A DNA stretch of 64,000 nt, taken from Massilia violaceinigra (GTDB taxonomy: Bacteria; Pseudomonadota; Gammaproteobacteria; Burkholderiales; Burkholderiaceae_D). Below, one piece after another: positions 28,038 through 36,192 of this stretch (its first letter is position 1; each line of letters starts with the position of its first letter). The notes under the pieces are model-generated. The model did no database searches, was not told the DNA's origin, and worked only from the letters and a program-made list of their open reading frames with translations. The DNA lies in NCBI RefSeq assembly GCF_002752675.1, contig NZ_CP024608.1, positions 2,666,001-2,730,000 on the forward strand. The letters are read 5' to 3'. The position numbers and the translations under genes were made by a program.

Positions 28038-28176
28038 GGTGGGCAGGGCCGGCAAATGAGGTAGGCCACATTGTACCGCCATCGCCGCGCCGCCGTTGCG
28101 GACAGCCCCGCTGCCCGCGACGGGCTGGGCTGGGATACTAACGCGCAAGCTTGCCTGATGTGCAACTTCGCGGACG

Positions 28177-28201
28177 AAAAAACGGCGCCGTGAAGCGCCG
28201 T
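28177..28201 (-). terminator. Intrinsic terminator of rppH
   Basis: On the minus strand ACGGCGC-TTCACG-GCGCCGT is followed by a run of T, 18 bases after the rppH stop. Confidence 0.8.
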
Positions 28202-28218
28202 CGGGTGTGTCGGTCCTG

Positions 28219-28827
28219 CTATTCCTTGCTCGGCACCAGTATCAGCTGCGGTTCCGGAACGCAGGACTGTTCCGGTGCCGGCTGGCGCGGCGCGTGCGGC
28301 TGGCGCAGGTAACGGGCCGTGTGGCGCCGTTCGTGCGTATGGCCGCCGTTGGCCGGCCAGGTCAGGAAACGCGATAATTCCTGCAGGGCGCGCTGGTAGA
28401 CATCGCGCTTGAACTCGATCACCACATCGAGCGGCACCCAGTAATCGTGCCAGCGCCAGGCGTCGAACTCCGGATGGTCGGTCAGGCGCAGGTTGACGTC
28501 GTTATCGCGCGCACACATGCGCAACAGGAACCAGATCTGCTTTTGCCCCCGGTAGTGGCCGCGAATCTCGCGCTTGATAAAATGGTCGGGCACTTCATAG
28601 CGCAGCCAGTCGCGGGTGCGTCCCACAATCTTCACATGCTCCTGGCGCAACCCAATCTCTTCCTCCAGTTCGCGATACATTGCCTGTTCCGGTGTCTCAC
28701 CGTATTTAATGCCCCCTTGCGGGAACTGCCACGAGTGCTCGCGCACCCGCTTGCCCCACCACACCTCGTTATGGGCGTTCAGCAGGATGATGCCGACGTT
28801 GGGCCGAAACCCTTCACGGTCGAGCAT
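28219..28827 (-). CDS. rppH: RNA pyrophosphohydrolase
   Basis: 202 residues. It begins [17 protein letters not shown] as in proteobacterial RppH, then QFPQGGIK, and the Nudix box [23 protein letters not shown] (Gx5Ex7REUxEExGU, shown in parts). RppH removes pyrophosphate from mRNA 5' ends and starts RNase E-dependent decay. About 40 C-terminal residues beyond the Nudix domain are basic and Pro-rich, as in related betaproteobacteria. It is divergent from proS, a common arrangement in this group. Confidence 0.95.
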   Translation of the reverse strand: MLDREGFRPNVGIILLNAHNEVWWGKRVREHSWQFPQGGIKYGETPEQAMYRELEEEIGLRQEHVKIVGRTRDWLRYEVPDHFIKREIRGHYRGQKQIWFLLRMCARDNDVNLRLTDHPEFDAWRWHDYWVPLDVVIEFKRDVYQRALQELSRFLTWPANGGHTHERRHTARYLRQPHAPRQPAPEQSCVPEPQLILVPSKE

Positions 28828-29030
28828 AGTGCACCTCGAAACTTTCTGCCAGCGCGCGCCTTCTTACATATTTACCCACAAATTCTGGCCCCCGCCAGGC
28901 TTTCGGGGTACGAAAACGGCGGGAACCGCGTCAAACGGGCCCATTTGTATAAAGATTGGACGCATCAGCCAGCTAATCCTTTAAAATTAGGTTGATTATA
29001 ACCCTCTCTTTTTAAAAAGAATTCACCGAT

Positions 29031-30764
29031 ATGCGTGCCTCCCGTTTTTTTATTTCAACTTTAAAAGAAGCACCGTCCGACGCTGAAATCGTCAGTCACC
29101 AGCTGATGATGCGCGCAGGAATGATCAAGCGCCTCGGCTCCGGCATCTACACTTACATGCCGACCGGCTTGCGCGTGATCCGCAAGGTCGAAGCGATTAT
29201 CCGTGAAGAAATGAACAAGGCGGGCGGCATCGAAATGCTGATGCCGCTCGTGCAGCCAGCCGAGCTGTGGCAGGAAACCGGCCGCTGGGAAAAGATGGGT
29301 CCGGAACTGATGCGCGTGAAAGACCGTCACGGCCGCGAGTACGCGATCCAGCCGACGTCGGAAGAAGTCATCACCGACGTGGTGCGCTCCGAAATCAAGT
29401 CCTACCGCCAGCTGCCGCTCAATTTTTATCATATCCAGACCAAGTTCCGCGACGAGCGCCGTCCGCGTTTTGGTCTGATGCGCGGGCGTGAATTCACGAT
29501 GAAGGACGCCTACTCGTTCGACCGCGACGAAGCGAGCATGAAGGTCTCGTACAAGATCATGTACGACGCCTACACGGCGATTTTCAACCGCTTCGGCTTG
29601 AAATTCCGCGCGGTGGCGGCCGACAACGGCGCCATCGGCGGCTCCGGCTCGCACGAATTCCACGTCATCGCCAGCACCGGCGAAGACGCCATCGTCTACT
29701 GCCCGACGTCCGACTACGCGGCCAACATGGAAGCGGCCGAAGCGCTGCCGCTGGCCGCCGCGCGCGCTGCCGCCAGCGCGCCCCTGACCCGCACCGCCAC
29801 GCCAGGCACCACCAAATGCGAGACCGTGGCCGAGCTGCTCAAGCTGCCGCTGTCGCAGACCGTCAAGACCATCGCCCTGACGGTGGAAAAGGAAGTCGCC
29901 GGCAAGCAGGTGCTGGAAAACTGGATGCTGCTGCTGCGCGGCGACCATGAACTGAACGAGATCAAGGTCGGCAAAGTACCTGGCCTGGCCGCGCACCGCT
30001 TCGCCACCGAAGCCGAGATCCTGGCCTGCTACGGCAGCATTCCCGGCTACCTGGGCCCGATCGGCACCAGGCAGCCGGTCACCATCGTGGCCGACCGCAC
30101 GGTCGCCAACATGGCCGATTTCGTCTGCGGCGCCAACGAAGAAGGCTTCCACTACACGGGCGCCAACTGGGTGCGCGACCTGCCGGAAGCGATCGTCGCC
30201 GACCTGCGCAACGTCGTCGAAGGCGACGCTTCGCCGGACGGCAAAGGCGTGCTGGCGATCGAGCGCGGCATCGAAGTCGGTCACGTGTTCCAGCTTGGGA
30301 CCTCGTACTCCGAAAGCATGAAAGCTACTTTTCTGGACGAAAACGGCAAACCTGCGCCGCTGCAGATGGGCTGCTACGGGATTGGCGTCACGCGTATTCT
30401 GGGCGCGGCGATCGAGCAGAATTTCGACGACAAGGGCATCATCTGGCCGGCCGCGATCGCGCCGTTCGAAGTGGTTCTGTGCCCGATGGGGATGGACCGC
30501 AGCGAGATGGTCAAGACCGAAGTCGAGAGCCTGTATGCGGCGCTGCAGGCGGCGGGCGTGGACGTGATCGTCGACGACCGCGGACTGCGTCCGGGCGCCA
30601 TGTTCGCCGACTGGGAACTGATCGGCGTGCCGCACCGCGTTGTGATCGGCGAGCGTGGCCTGAAGGAAGGCAACCTCGAATACCAGGGACGGCGCGATGC
30701 CGAGGCGACCGCCGTGCCGGTGGCCGGCATGGTCGAGTTCATCAAAGGCAAATTGAGCCAGTGA
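29031..30764 (+). CDS. proS: Prolyl-tRNA synthetase
   Basis: 577 residues, the bacterial long form. Class II motifs seen: motif 1 around [17 protein letters not shown], motif 2 with [17 protein letters not shown], motif 3 with [25 protein letters not shown] in the active site. An editing (INS) domain occupies about residues 225–390, between motifs 2 and 3, and removes Ala-tRNA(Pro). The C-terminal anticodon-binding domain ([32 protein letters not shown]) follows. Its stop overlaps a possible GTG start of the next gene, so the two may be coupled. Confidence 0.97.
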   Translation: MRASRFFISTLKEAPSDAEIVSHQLMMRAGMIKRLGSGIYTYMPTGLRVIRKVEAIIREEMNKAGGIEMLMPLVQPAELWQETGRWEKMGPELMRVKDRHGREYAIQPTSEEVITDVVRSEIKSYRQLPLNFYHIQTKFRDERRPRFGLMRGREFTMKDAYSFDRDEASMKVSYKIMYDAYTAIFNRFGLKFRAVAADNGAIGGSGSHEFHVIASTGEDAIVYCPTSDYAANMEAAEALPLAAARAAASAPLTRTATPGTTKCETVAELLKLPLSQTVKTIALTVEKEVAGKQVLENWMLLLRGDHELNEIKVGKVPGLAAHRFATEAEILACYGSIPGYLGPIGTRQPVTIVADRTVANMADFVCGANEEGFHYTGANWVRDLPEAIVADLRNVVEGDASPDGKGVLAIERGIEVGHVFQLGTSYSESMKATFLDENGKPAPLQMGCYGIGVTRILGAAIEQNFDDKGIIWPAAIAPFEVVLCPMGMDRSEMVKTEVESLYAALQAAGVDVIVDDRGLRPGAMFADWELIGVPHRVVIGERGLKEGNLEYQGRRDAEATAVPVAGMVEFIKGKLSQ

Positions 30765-30775
30765 GCGCTTCGGTC

Positions 30776-31381
30776 ATGGTGAACACGCTGGCACAGGTGG
30801 TGCTGGCGGCGGGGCTGCTGTGTTCCTGGGCTGCGTGGGCCGGCAACCAGAAAGAGGAAGCGATGGCCGACTCGGTGCGGCTGGCGCTGTCGAACGCGAT
30901 CAAGGACACGCGTCCGCCGCAGCCCGTGTTTCGCGACGAGGCGGGGAGGGCGCGTTATCAGCAATGGCTCACGGCGATGTCGGACCGGCTCAAGCGCAAG
31001 CTGCCGGACGACCAGGTGCGGCTCGAATTCCTGCAATCGGTCTGGTATGAATCGAACCGTGCCGGGCTCGATACGGGGTTGGTGCTGGGGCTGATCCAGG
31101 TCGAATCGGCGTACCGCAAGTACGCCGTGTCGATGGTGGGCGCGCGCGGGTACATGCAGGTGATGCCATTCTGGACCAATGCGATCGGCGACAGCGACCG
31201 CAGCAAGCTGTTCCATATGCAAACGAACCTGCGCTACGGCTGCTCGATCTTGCGGATGTACATCGACATCGAAAATGGCAACCTGTACCTGGCGCTGGGC
31301 CGCTACAACGGCAGCCGCGGCAAGCCCGCCTACCCGAACGCCGTCCTGGCCGCCTGGGAAAAGTGGAAATTTCCTACCTAA
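30776..31381 (+). CDS. Lytic transglycosylase (SLT domain)
   Basis: 201 residues from the ATG at 30776; a GTG at 30761 overlapping the proS stop is an alternative start. A signal peptide (LAQVVLAAGLLCSWAAWAG) is followed by a helical stretch and a Slt-type lysozyme fold: GLIQVESAYRKYA contains the catalytic Glu in the ES motif, then GARGYMQVMPFW and ALGRYNGSRGK. It cuts peptidoglycan between MurNAc and GlcNAc with 1,6-anhydro formation. It follows proS at 11 bp, an arrangement known in Oxalobacteraceae and Burkholderiales. Confidence 0.9.
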   Translation: MVNTLAQVVLAAGLLCSWAAWAGNQKEEAMADSVRLALSNAIKDTRPPQPVFRDEAGRARYQQWLTAMSDRLKRKLPDDQVRLEFLQSVWYESNRAGLDTGLVLGLIQVESAYRKYAVSMVGARGYMQVMPFWTNAIGDSDRSKLFHMQTNLRYGCSILRMYIDIENGNLYLALGRYNGSRGKPAYPNAVLAAWEKWKFPT

Positions 31382-31400
31382 AAATGCGGACGCCCCCCAC

Positions 31401-31470
31401 AACCGGGGTCAGAGCTCTGACTTGAAATAGTTCATAGTCGCACAACCGGGGTCAGAGCTTTTACTTGAAA
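31401..31470. repeat. Two direct GGGGTCAG-family repeats, left side of the small-gene island
   Basis: AACCGGGGTCAGAGCTCTGA… (31401–31427) and AACCGGGGTCAGAGCTTTTA… (31444–31470) both end in CTTGAAA and lie 43 bp apart. The first contains the 14-bp palindrome GTCAGAGCTCTGAC. Matching copies in opposite orientation lie at 31942–31964 and 32010–32032, so the gene between them is enclosed by inverted repeats. Confidence 0.85.
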
Positions 31471-31582
31471 CTTCTTGTCAAACTTTCCTCACGGGCCAGG
31501 TGTGCTGGGGGGTAAGCGACTTTACTAATGTCATTCGGAATGTTCCCGGTTCTCCGGTCCGCAATCGTGAAGGAGATTGATC

Positions 31583-31909
31583 TTGAGCCGTAGCCGTCGC
31601 CGGCACCCCATCCGGGGCATCTGTATTTCGAGCAGTGAGCGCTGGGACAAAAAGGCTTGGCATCACCGCTTCCGTACCCGAGAACGTCAAGTGCTCGCCC
31701 GCGCCTCGCCCGAGGCCCTGGAAGCCCATTTTCCTGTGCTGGAACGTGAGGTCAGTAACGTGTGGGCGATGGAGAAGGACGGACATTTCTATCTTTCTCT
31801 AAAGGACCAGACAGCCTCGGCGGAGTGGAGCGCGGAGCGCGAGGGACAGAACCCGCACGAACGCGCCGCCCTCAAAAAACGCTTGATGCACAAGTGGATG
31901 GGCAAATGA
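31583..31909 (+). CDS. Small basic hypothetical protein enclosed by inverted repeats
   Basis: About 108 residues. The start TTG at 31583 has AGGAG seven bases upstream, much better than the in-frame TTG at 31577. It begins MSRSRRRHPIRGI, then has a basic helix (WHHRFRTRERQVL), an acidic mid-part and a basic end (ALKKRLMHKWMGK). The opening resembles a known group of short uncharacterised bacterial proteins starting MSRxxRKxPI, from memory. No enzyme motif is visible. The paired repeats on both sides suggest it moves as a unit or was captured between repeats. It could bind nucleic acid because of its charge. Confidence 0.6.
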   Translation: MSRSRRRHPIRGICISSSERWDKKAWHHRFRTRERQVLARASPEALEAHFPVLEREVSNVWAMEKDGHFYLSLKDQTASAEWSAEREGQNPHERAALKKRLMHKWMGK

Positions 31910-31941
31910 CAAATGCCCTGCGCAGGCACCGGAAAGATTTC

Positions 31942-32032
31942 TAATTAAAGCTCTGGCCCCGGTTGTAGGAAGCCAGACGGCGGTTGTAGGAGGTTTGGGC
32001 GAATATTGCTAATTAAAGCTCTGACCCCGGTT
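31942..32032. repeat. Two GGGGTCAG-family repeats in inverted orientation, right side of the island
   Basis: TAATTAAAGCTCTGGCCCCG… (31942–31964) and TAATTAAAGCTCTGACCCCG… (32010–32032), both ending GGTT. They are reverse-complement relatives of the copies at 31401 and 31444. Between them GGTTGTAGGA occurs twice. No gene is seen from 31910 to 32152. Confidence 0.82.
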
Positions 32033-32152
32033 AGGAAACTATTTGCTTAGGTAACTATCGAATCGTGCAGGTGAGTAGCTGCTGAAGTCCGGCACCACGG
32101 CGGCGGCGGCCGGTGTAGACTGCTTTTTTTCTCAGAGCTCACGAAAGTGCAC

Positions 32153-33586
32153 ATGCGATTGACTCTTCTTGCCGCAGCGTCCGCGCTGGCGGTCTTGTCG
32201 GGATGCGCCAGCGTCCAGCCGCCGTCCCAGGCCACCAACCACGCGCCAGCCAAAAACATCATCTTCTTCCTCGGCGATGGCATGGGCATCAATACCCTGA
32301 CCGCCGCCCGTATTTATGCCGTCGGCGAAGACGGCGATCTGACCCTCGATACCCTGCCCGAGTCGGCGTTCATCAAGACCTTTTCCAACGACGCCCAGGT
32401 CACCGACAGCGCCGCGTCCATGTCGGCCTATATGACCGGCGTGAAGGTCAATAACAATGTGCTGTCGATGAGCACCGATACGCTCGCCGCCGCTCCCGCC
32501 CCGGACGCCGCCGGCAACAAGCTGGCCGGCCGCTGCAACAGCGGTCGCCCCGTCGCCACCCTGGCCGAACTGGCCAAGCAGCGCGGCATGTCGGTCGGCG
32601 TCGTCACCACCACCCGCGTCACCGATGCCACTCCGGGCGCGGTCTTTGCGCACGTGTGCCATCGCGCCATGGAAAACGATATCGCCGCCTCCCTCGTTCC
32701 CGGCGGCGCCGGCTACAACGCGGCCCTCGGCGCGCGCGGGCTCGATGTGCTGCTCGGCGGCGGCAGCGCACATTTCACCACCACGGCCAAAGGCGGCAAG
32801 CGCAGCGACGGGCGCGATCTGCTGGCCGAACTGGCCGCGCAGGGTGTGCGCTCGGTCACTAACAGCGCCCAGCTCAAGGCGGTCGATACCACCTCCAGCG
32901 CGCCGCTGGTCGGCCTGTTCGCTGCGCACGACCTGAGCTTCGATTCGATGCGCGACGCGGCCAGGGAACCAGGCCTGCCCGAGATGGCCGCCAAGGCCAT
33001 CGGCATCCTGGCGAATAATCCGAAAGGCTTCTTCCTGGTCGTCGAGGGCGGCATGATCGACCTGGCCCTGCATAATTCGAACGCGCGCCGCGCCCTGCAG
33101 GAGACGGTCGTTTTCGACAATACCCTCAAGGCGGCCATCGCGCAGATGCGCACCATCGATCCGGACCTGACAAACACGCTGATCGTGGCCACCGCCGACC
33201 ACGATCATTCGCTGCTCCTGAACGGCTACTCGCGCCGCACCGGCAAGACCACGCCGTCCGAACCGGGCGTGCTGGGACTGATGCGCCGCGTCGATAACAA
33301 CGAGATCAAGCTCGATGCCGATGGCGCGCCGTTTACCATCATCGGTTTCGGCAGCGGCGAAAAACGGGTGCAGGGCAGCCGCGGCGCGGTTCCGCACCTG
33401 ACCAGCGCCCAGGTGAGCGCCGACGATTACCGCCAGGAGGCGGTGGTGCGCACCGAGCCCGGTTACGAGACCCACAGCGGCACCGATGTGTACCTGGGGG
33501 CCATCGGCGCCGGCGCCGGGCGCTTCGGCGGCACCATCGATAACACCCGCGTGTTTGAACTGATCAAGGCGGCCGCCGGCTGGTAA
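32153..33586 (+). CDS. phoA-like: Alkaline phosphatase family lipoprotein, with altered active-site position
   Basis: 477 residues from the ATG at 32153. A lipobox LSGC ends the signal sequence, so it should be membrane-anchored. Alkaline phosphatase motifs: FFLGDGMG (metal Asp), VTDSAASMSAYMTG (nucleophile Ser), VTDATPGAVFAHV, EGGMIDLALH, TADHDHS and ETHSGTDV. The residue matching E. coli PhoA 328 (Lys or His in most) is Leu in DLALH, and position 153 is Asp, as in E. coli. This combination might alter metal or phosphate affinity. It releases phosphate from monoesters. A paralogue follows after 14 bp; together they form a tandem pair. Confidence 0.88.
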   Translation: MRLTLLAAASALAVLSGCASVQPPSQATNHAPAKNIIFFLGDGMGINTLTAARIYAVGEDGDLTLDTLPESAFIKTFSNDAQVTDSAASMSAYMTGVKVNNNVLSMSTDTLAAAPAPDAAGNKLAGRCNSGRPVATLAELAKQRGMSVGVVTTTRVTDATPGAVFAHVCHRAMENDIAASLVPGGAGYNAALGARGLDVLLGGGSAHFTTTAKGGKRSDGRDLLAELAAQGVRSVTNSAQLKAVDTTSSAPLVGLFAAHDLSFDSMRDAAREPGLPEMAAKAIGILANNPKGFFLVVEGGMIDLALHNSNARRALQETVVFDNTLKAAIAQMRTIDPDLTNTLIVATADHDHSLLLNGYSRRTGKTTPSEPGVLGLMRRVDNNEIKLDADGAPFTIIGFGSGEKRVQGSRGAVPHLTSAQVSADDYRQEAVVRTEPGYETHSGTDVYLGAIGAGAGRFGGTIDNTRVFELIKAAAGW

Positions 33587-33600
33587 GCCGCGCCCCATTT

Positions 33601-34998
33601 ATGAGACCTACCATGACGCCATCCCGCTTTCCCATGCTCCTGCTGGCCGCTTCGTGCGCGCTGGCGCCTTCCTTCGCTGCCGCAGCGCCACCAGCGGCGA
33701 AAAATATCATCTTCTTCCTCGGCGACGGCATGGGCCCGACCACCATCACCGCCGCGCGCATCCACCGCTACAAGGAAGAGGGCTTGCTGCACTTCGAGCG
33801 GATGGCGCGCTCGGCGCGCATCAAGACGTACTCGAACGATGCCCAGACCACCGACAGCGCACCGTCGATGGGGGCGTACATGACCGGCATCAAGATCAAC
33901 AACGATGTGATCTCGATGGCCGACGCCAAGCCGTTCGGGCCCAAAAAGGACGCCAACGGCAATGCCAGCATCGATGCCTGCCCGCCTGGCAACGGGCGCG
34001 CGGCCGCCACCATCCTCGAATTGGCCAAGGCCGCCGGCAAGTCAGTGGGCGCGATCACGACCACGGAGCTGACCCACGCCACGCCGGCATCGACCTTCTC
34101 GCATGTGTGCGACCGCGACATGGCCTATCAGATCGCGGCGCAGGTGGTGCCGGGCGGCGCCGGCTACAACCCGGCGTTGAAGGATGGCGTCGATGTGCTG
34201 ATGGGCGGTGGGCGCAATCACTTCACGCCCTTCGACGCGGCGCGCAATCCGCAGGGCCGCGCCGACGGGCGCGACATGATGGCCGAATTCGCGGCGCGCG
34301 GTTATACGGTGGCGGCCAATGCAAGCCAGATGCAGGCCGCGCCGCAGGGGAAGAAATTCGTCGGCATCTACAGCGATGCGAGCCACCTCGATTACGCCCT
34401 GGCCCGGCGTGCCGGCCAGCCGGCGCTGGCGCAGATGACGTCCAAGGCGATCGATCTGCTTGCCGCCAACCCCAGGGGCTTTTTCCTGATGGTCGAAGGC
34501 GGCAAGATCGATCACGCGCTGCACGACACGAACGTGAAGAATGCGCTGGCCGAGACAATCGACTTCGATGACGCCATCAAGACGGCGCTCGACAAGATGG
34601 AGGCGCTCGATCCTGGCCTGCGCAATACGCTGCTGGTGGTCACCGCGGACCATGACCACACCATCGTGATGAACGGCTACGCCAGGCGCGGTAATCCGAT
34701 CCTCGATATCGTGCGCAATGTGGGCGATGGCGCACCGGCGCGCGATGCCGATGGCAAGACGTACACCGCGCTGGTGTTCGGCAATGGTCCGAACCGTTCC
34801 CATCAGCGGGCCGACGTCGACAGCGCGCATGCGCTGGCCGACGGCTACCATCAGGAGACCGGCGTGCGCCTGACCAGCGAGACCCATGGCGGCGGCGATG
34901 TGAAGCTGTTCGCCACCGGCGCCGGGTCGGGCGTGTTCAAGGGAACGATGGAAAACACCAGGGTGTTCCATCTGATGAAAGCGGCCTTCGGCTTCTGA
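33601..34998 (+). CDS. phoA-like: Alkaline phosphatase, second of the tandem pair
   Basis: 465 residues (an internal ATG at 33613 would remove four residues and is equally likely). A Sec signal (LLLAASCALAPSFAAA) with no lipobox makes it periplasmic or secreted. Motifs: FFLGDGMGPTT, TTDSAPSMGAYMTG, LTHATPASTFSHV, EGGKIDHALHD, TADHDHTIVMNG and ETHGGGDV. Positions equivalent to E. coli 153 and 328 are both His, the usual arrangement outside enterics, unlike the preceding paralogue. The two are about alike in length and order, pointing to duplication and divergence. A strong terminator follows. Confidence 0.92.
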   Translation: MRPTMTPSRFPMLLLAASCALAPSFAAAAPPAAKNIIFFLGDGMGPTTITAARIHRYKEEGLLHFERMARSARIKTYSNDAQTTDSAPSMGAYMTGIKINNDVISMADAKPFGPKKDANGNASIDACPPGNGRAAATILELAKAAGKSVGAITTTELTHATPASTFSHVCDRDMAYQIAAQVVPGGAGYNPALKDGVDVLMGGGRNHFTPFDAARNPQGRADGRDMMAEFAARGYTVAANASQMQAAPQGKKFVGIYSDASHLDYALARRAGQPALAQMTSKAIDLLAANPRGFFLMVEGGKIDHALHDTNVKNALAETIDFDDAIKTALDKMEALDPGLRNTLLVVTADHDHTIVMNGYARRGNPILDIVRNVGDGAPARDADGKTYTALVFGNGPNRSHQRADVDSAHALADGYHQETGVRLTSETHGGGDVKLFATGAGSGVFKGTMENTRVFHLMKAAFGF

Positions 34999-35016
34999 GG
35001 CGCACCTCCGATCCAG

Positions 35017-35045
35017 GCCCCGCTCGTGAAAGCGGGGCTTTTTTT
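35017..35045 (+). terminator. Intrinsic terminator after the phosphatase pair
   Basis: GCCCCGCT-CGTGAA-AGCGGGGC followed by seven T, 19 bases after the stop codon. Confidence 0.88.
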
Positions 35046-35331
35046 ATCCCGATGCTGTGGGGAAATTGGTATATGTATGGAATGGTCAATAATTCCATGG
35101 CGAAATTGTAGCTTTTGAGCTATATTTTCACGTAAATATCAGCCGATATTGCCAATCGGCCGAGGCCTTCATCCGCATGAACCCACAAGCAAGCCGCAAG
35201 CAAACGTTTTTCAGGGTGTGGCAAGAAGTTTGCACACCGCGCCCACAAGCTGTTTCTCCCCACTTCCCGCAGCAGCAACCGGCCGCTCCCTATAGCCAGG
35301 CATCCTTGCCGCGCGCGTCCGGGCGCCGGGC
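35046..35331 (+). promoter_or_regulatory. AT-rich upstream region of the RTX operon
   Basis: This 286-bp gap holds no gene. Its first 100 bases are strikingly AT-rich for this genome and contain three short inverted repeats: ATGGAAT-N8-ATTCCAT (35077–35098), TAGCT-TTTG-AGCTA (35109–35122) and GCCGAT-N7-ATCGGC (35142–35160). An AT-rich, palindrome-bearing promoter region ahead of a large exported enzyme is typical of silencer (H-NS/MvaT-like) or activator control. No clear -35/-10 pair stands out. Confidence 0.45.
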
Positions 35332-36192
35332 ATGAAGCCATTTTTTGGCCATGATCCGCTGATCGGCTTGCTTTGCTACGGCGCCGTCACGCTCGTCCTG
35401 TGGTTCGCCATCCGGCGCGCCGCGCGCGGGCGTGCGGGGGCGCTGGCGCGCACGCTGGCCGCGGCGGGCATGCTGGGCGCGCCTTTTGCCGCTTTCTGGC
35501 TGGTGAATATCGACCGCTTGTACGGCGAGTGGCGCTATTTCAGGCCAGCCTGCCGCGCCGATGGCGGCGACCACATTGCCCGGCATATCGACCGGCTCGA
35601 CAGTCTGGCCGTGCACCCGGTCGGCATCGGCGGCAGCGGCGACATTGCCGATATCGCCGCCACCTATACCGCCAACCATGTGGGCAAGCATCTGGCCTAT
35701 GTGGAGTTTCAATTCGATTCGGCAAGCGTCGCGGCCGCTGTCGATGGCGGGCCCTTCAGCGGACGCAATGCGCCGCGGCGCCTGACGCTCGACGGCCAGC
35801 CGGCCGCGCCGGGTTATTACCGGGTCGACAATCTGTGCAGCGCTGCGCCCGGCCCCGCCTTGCCGCTGCCGCGCGCCTGCTTTCGCGCCTACCGCATCGA
35901 TGCCCTCACCAGCACGTATCTGCTCGAGCACCGCATGGAACCGTGCAGCGTACCGGCGGCCACGTTGCGCCTGTGCGCCATGCGCTGGACCATGAGCGAG
36001 CGCGCCACAGGCGCTCTGGTGGGGCGCGCGGTGACGTACGCGTACGCCGGCGGATGGCGCAGCCGGGCTGCGTTTCCCGATGCGCCGGCACCTTACGACA
36101 GCAACACACCCTACGACTTTTGCGGCAGCCGGCTCGCTTCCGGCGCCCAGGGACTTATCGAAGCTATTTTAACCAGTAAAGGTAGACAGTGA
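35332..36192 (+). CDS. Membrane-anchored six-cysteine protein coupled to the RTX lipase
   Basis: 286 residues; not recognised. Two hydrophobic segments near the N-terminus (LLCYGAVTLVLWFAI and LAAAGMLGAPFAAFWLV) leave about 230 residues outside. That domain holds six Cys (for example RPACRADG, NLCSAAP, RACFRAY, EPCSVP, RLCAMRW, DFCGSR), which could form three disulfides in the periplasm. Its TGA overlaps the GTG start of the RTX gene (GTGA), so the two are translationally coupled. Such placement suits an immunity protein, foldase or regulator of the RTX enzyme; it is not a type I secretion component. Start choice: first ATG of the frame, no strong ribosome site. Confidence 0.7.
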   Translation: MKPFFGHDPLIGLLCYGAVTLVLWFAIRRAARGRAGALARTLAAAGMLGAPFAAFWLVNIDRLYGEWRYFRPACRADGGDHIARHIDRLDSLAVHPVGIGGSGDIADIAATYTANHVGKHLAYVEFQFDSASVAAAVDGGPFSGRNAPRRLTLDGQPAAPGYYRVDNLCSAAPGPALPLPRACFRAYRIDALTSTYLLEHRMEPCSVPAATLRLCAMRWTMSERATGALVGRAVTYAYAGGWRSRAAFPDAPAPYDSNTPYDFCGSRLASGAQGLIEAILTSKGRQ

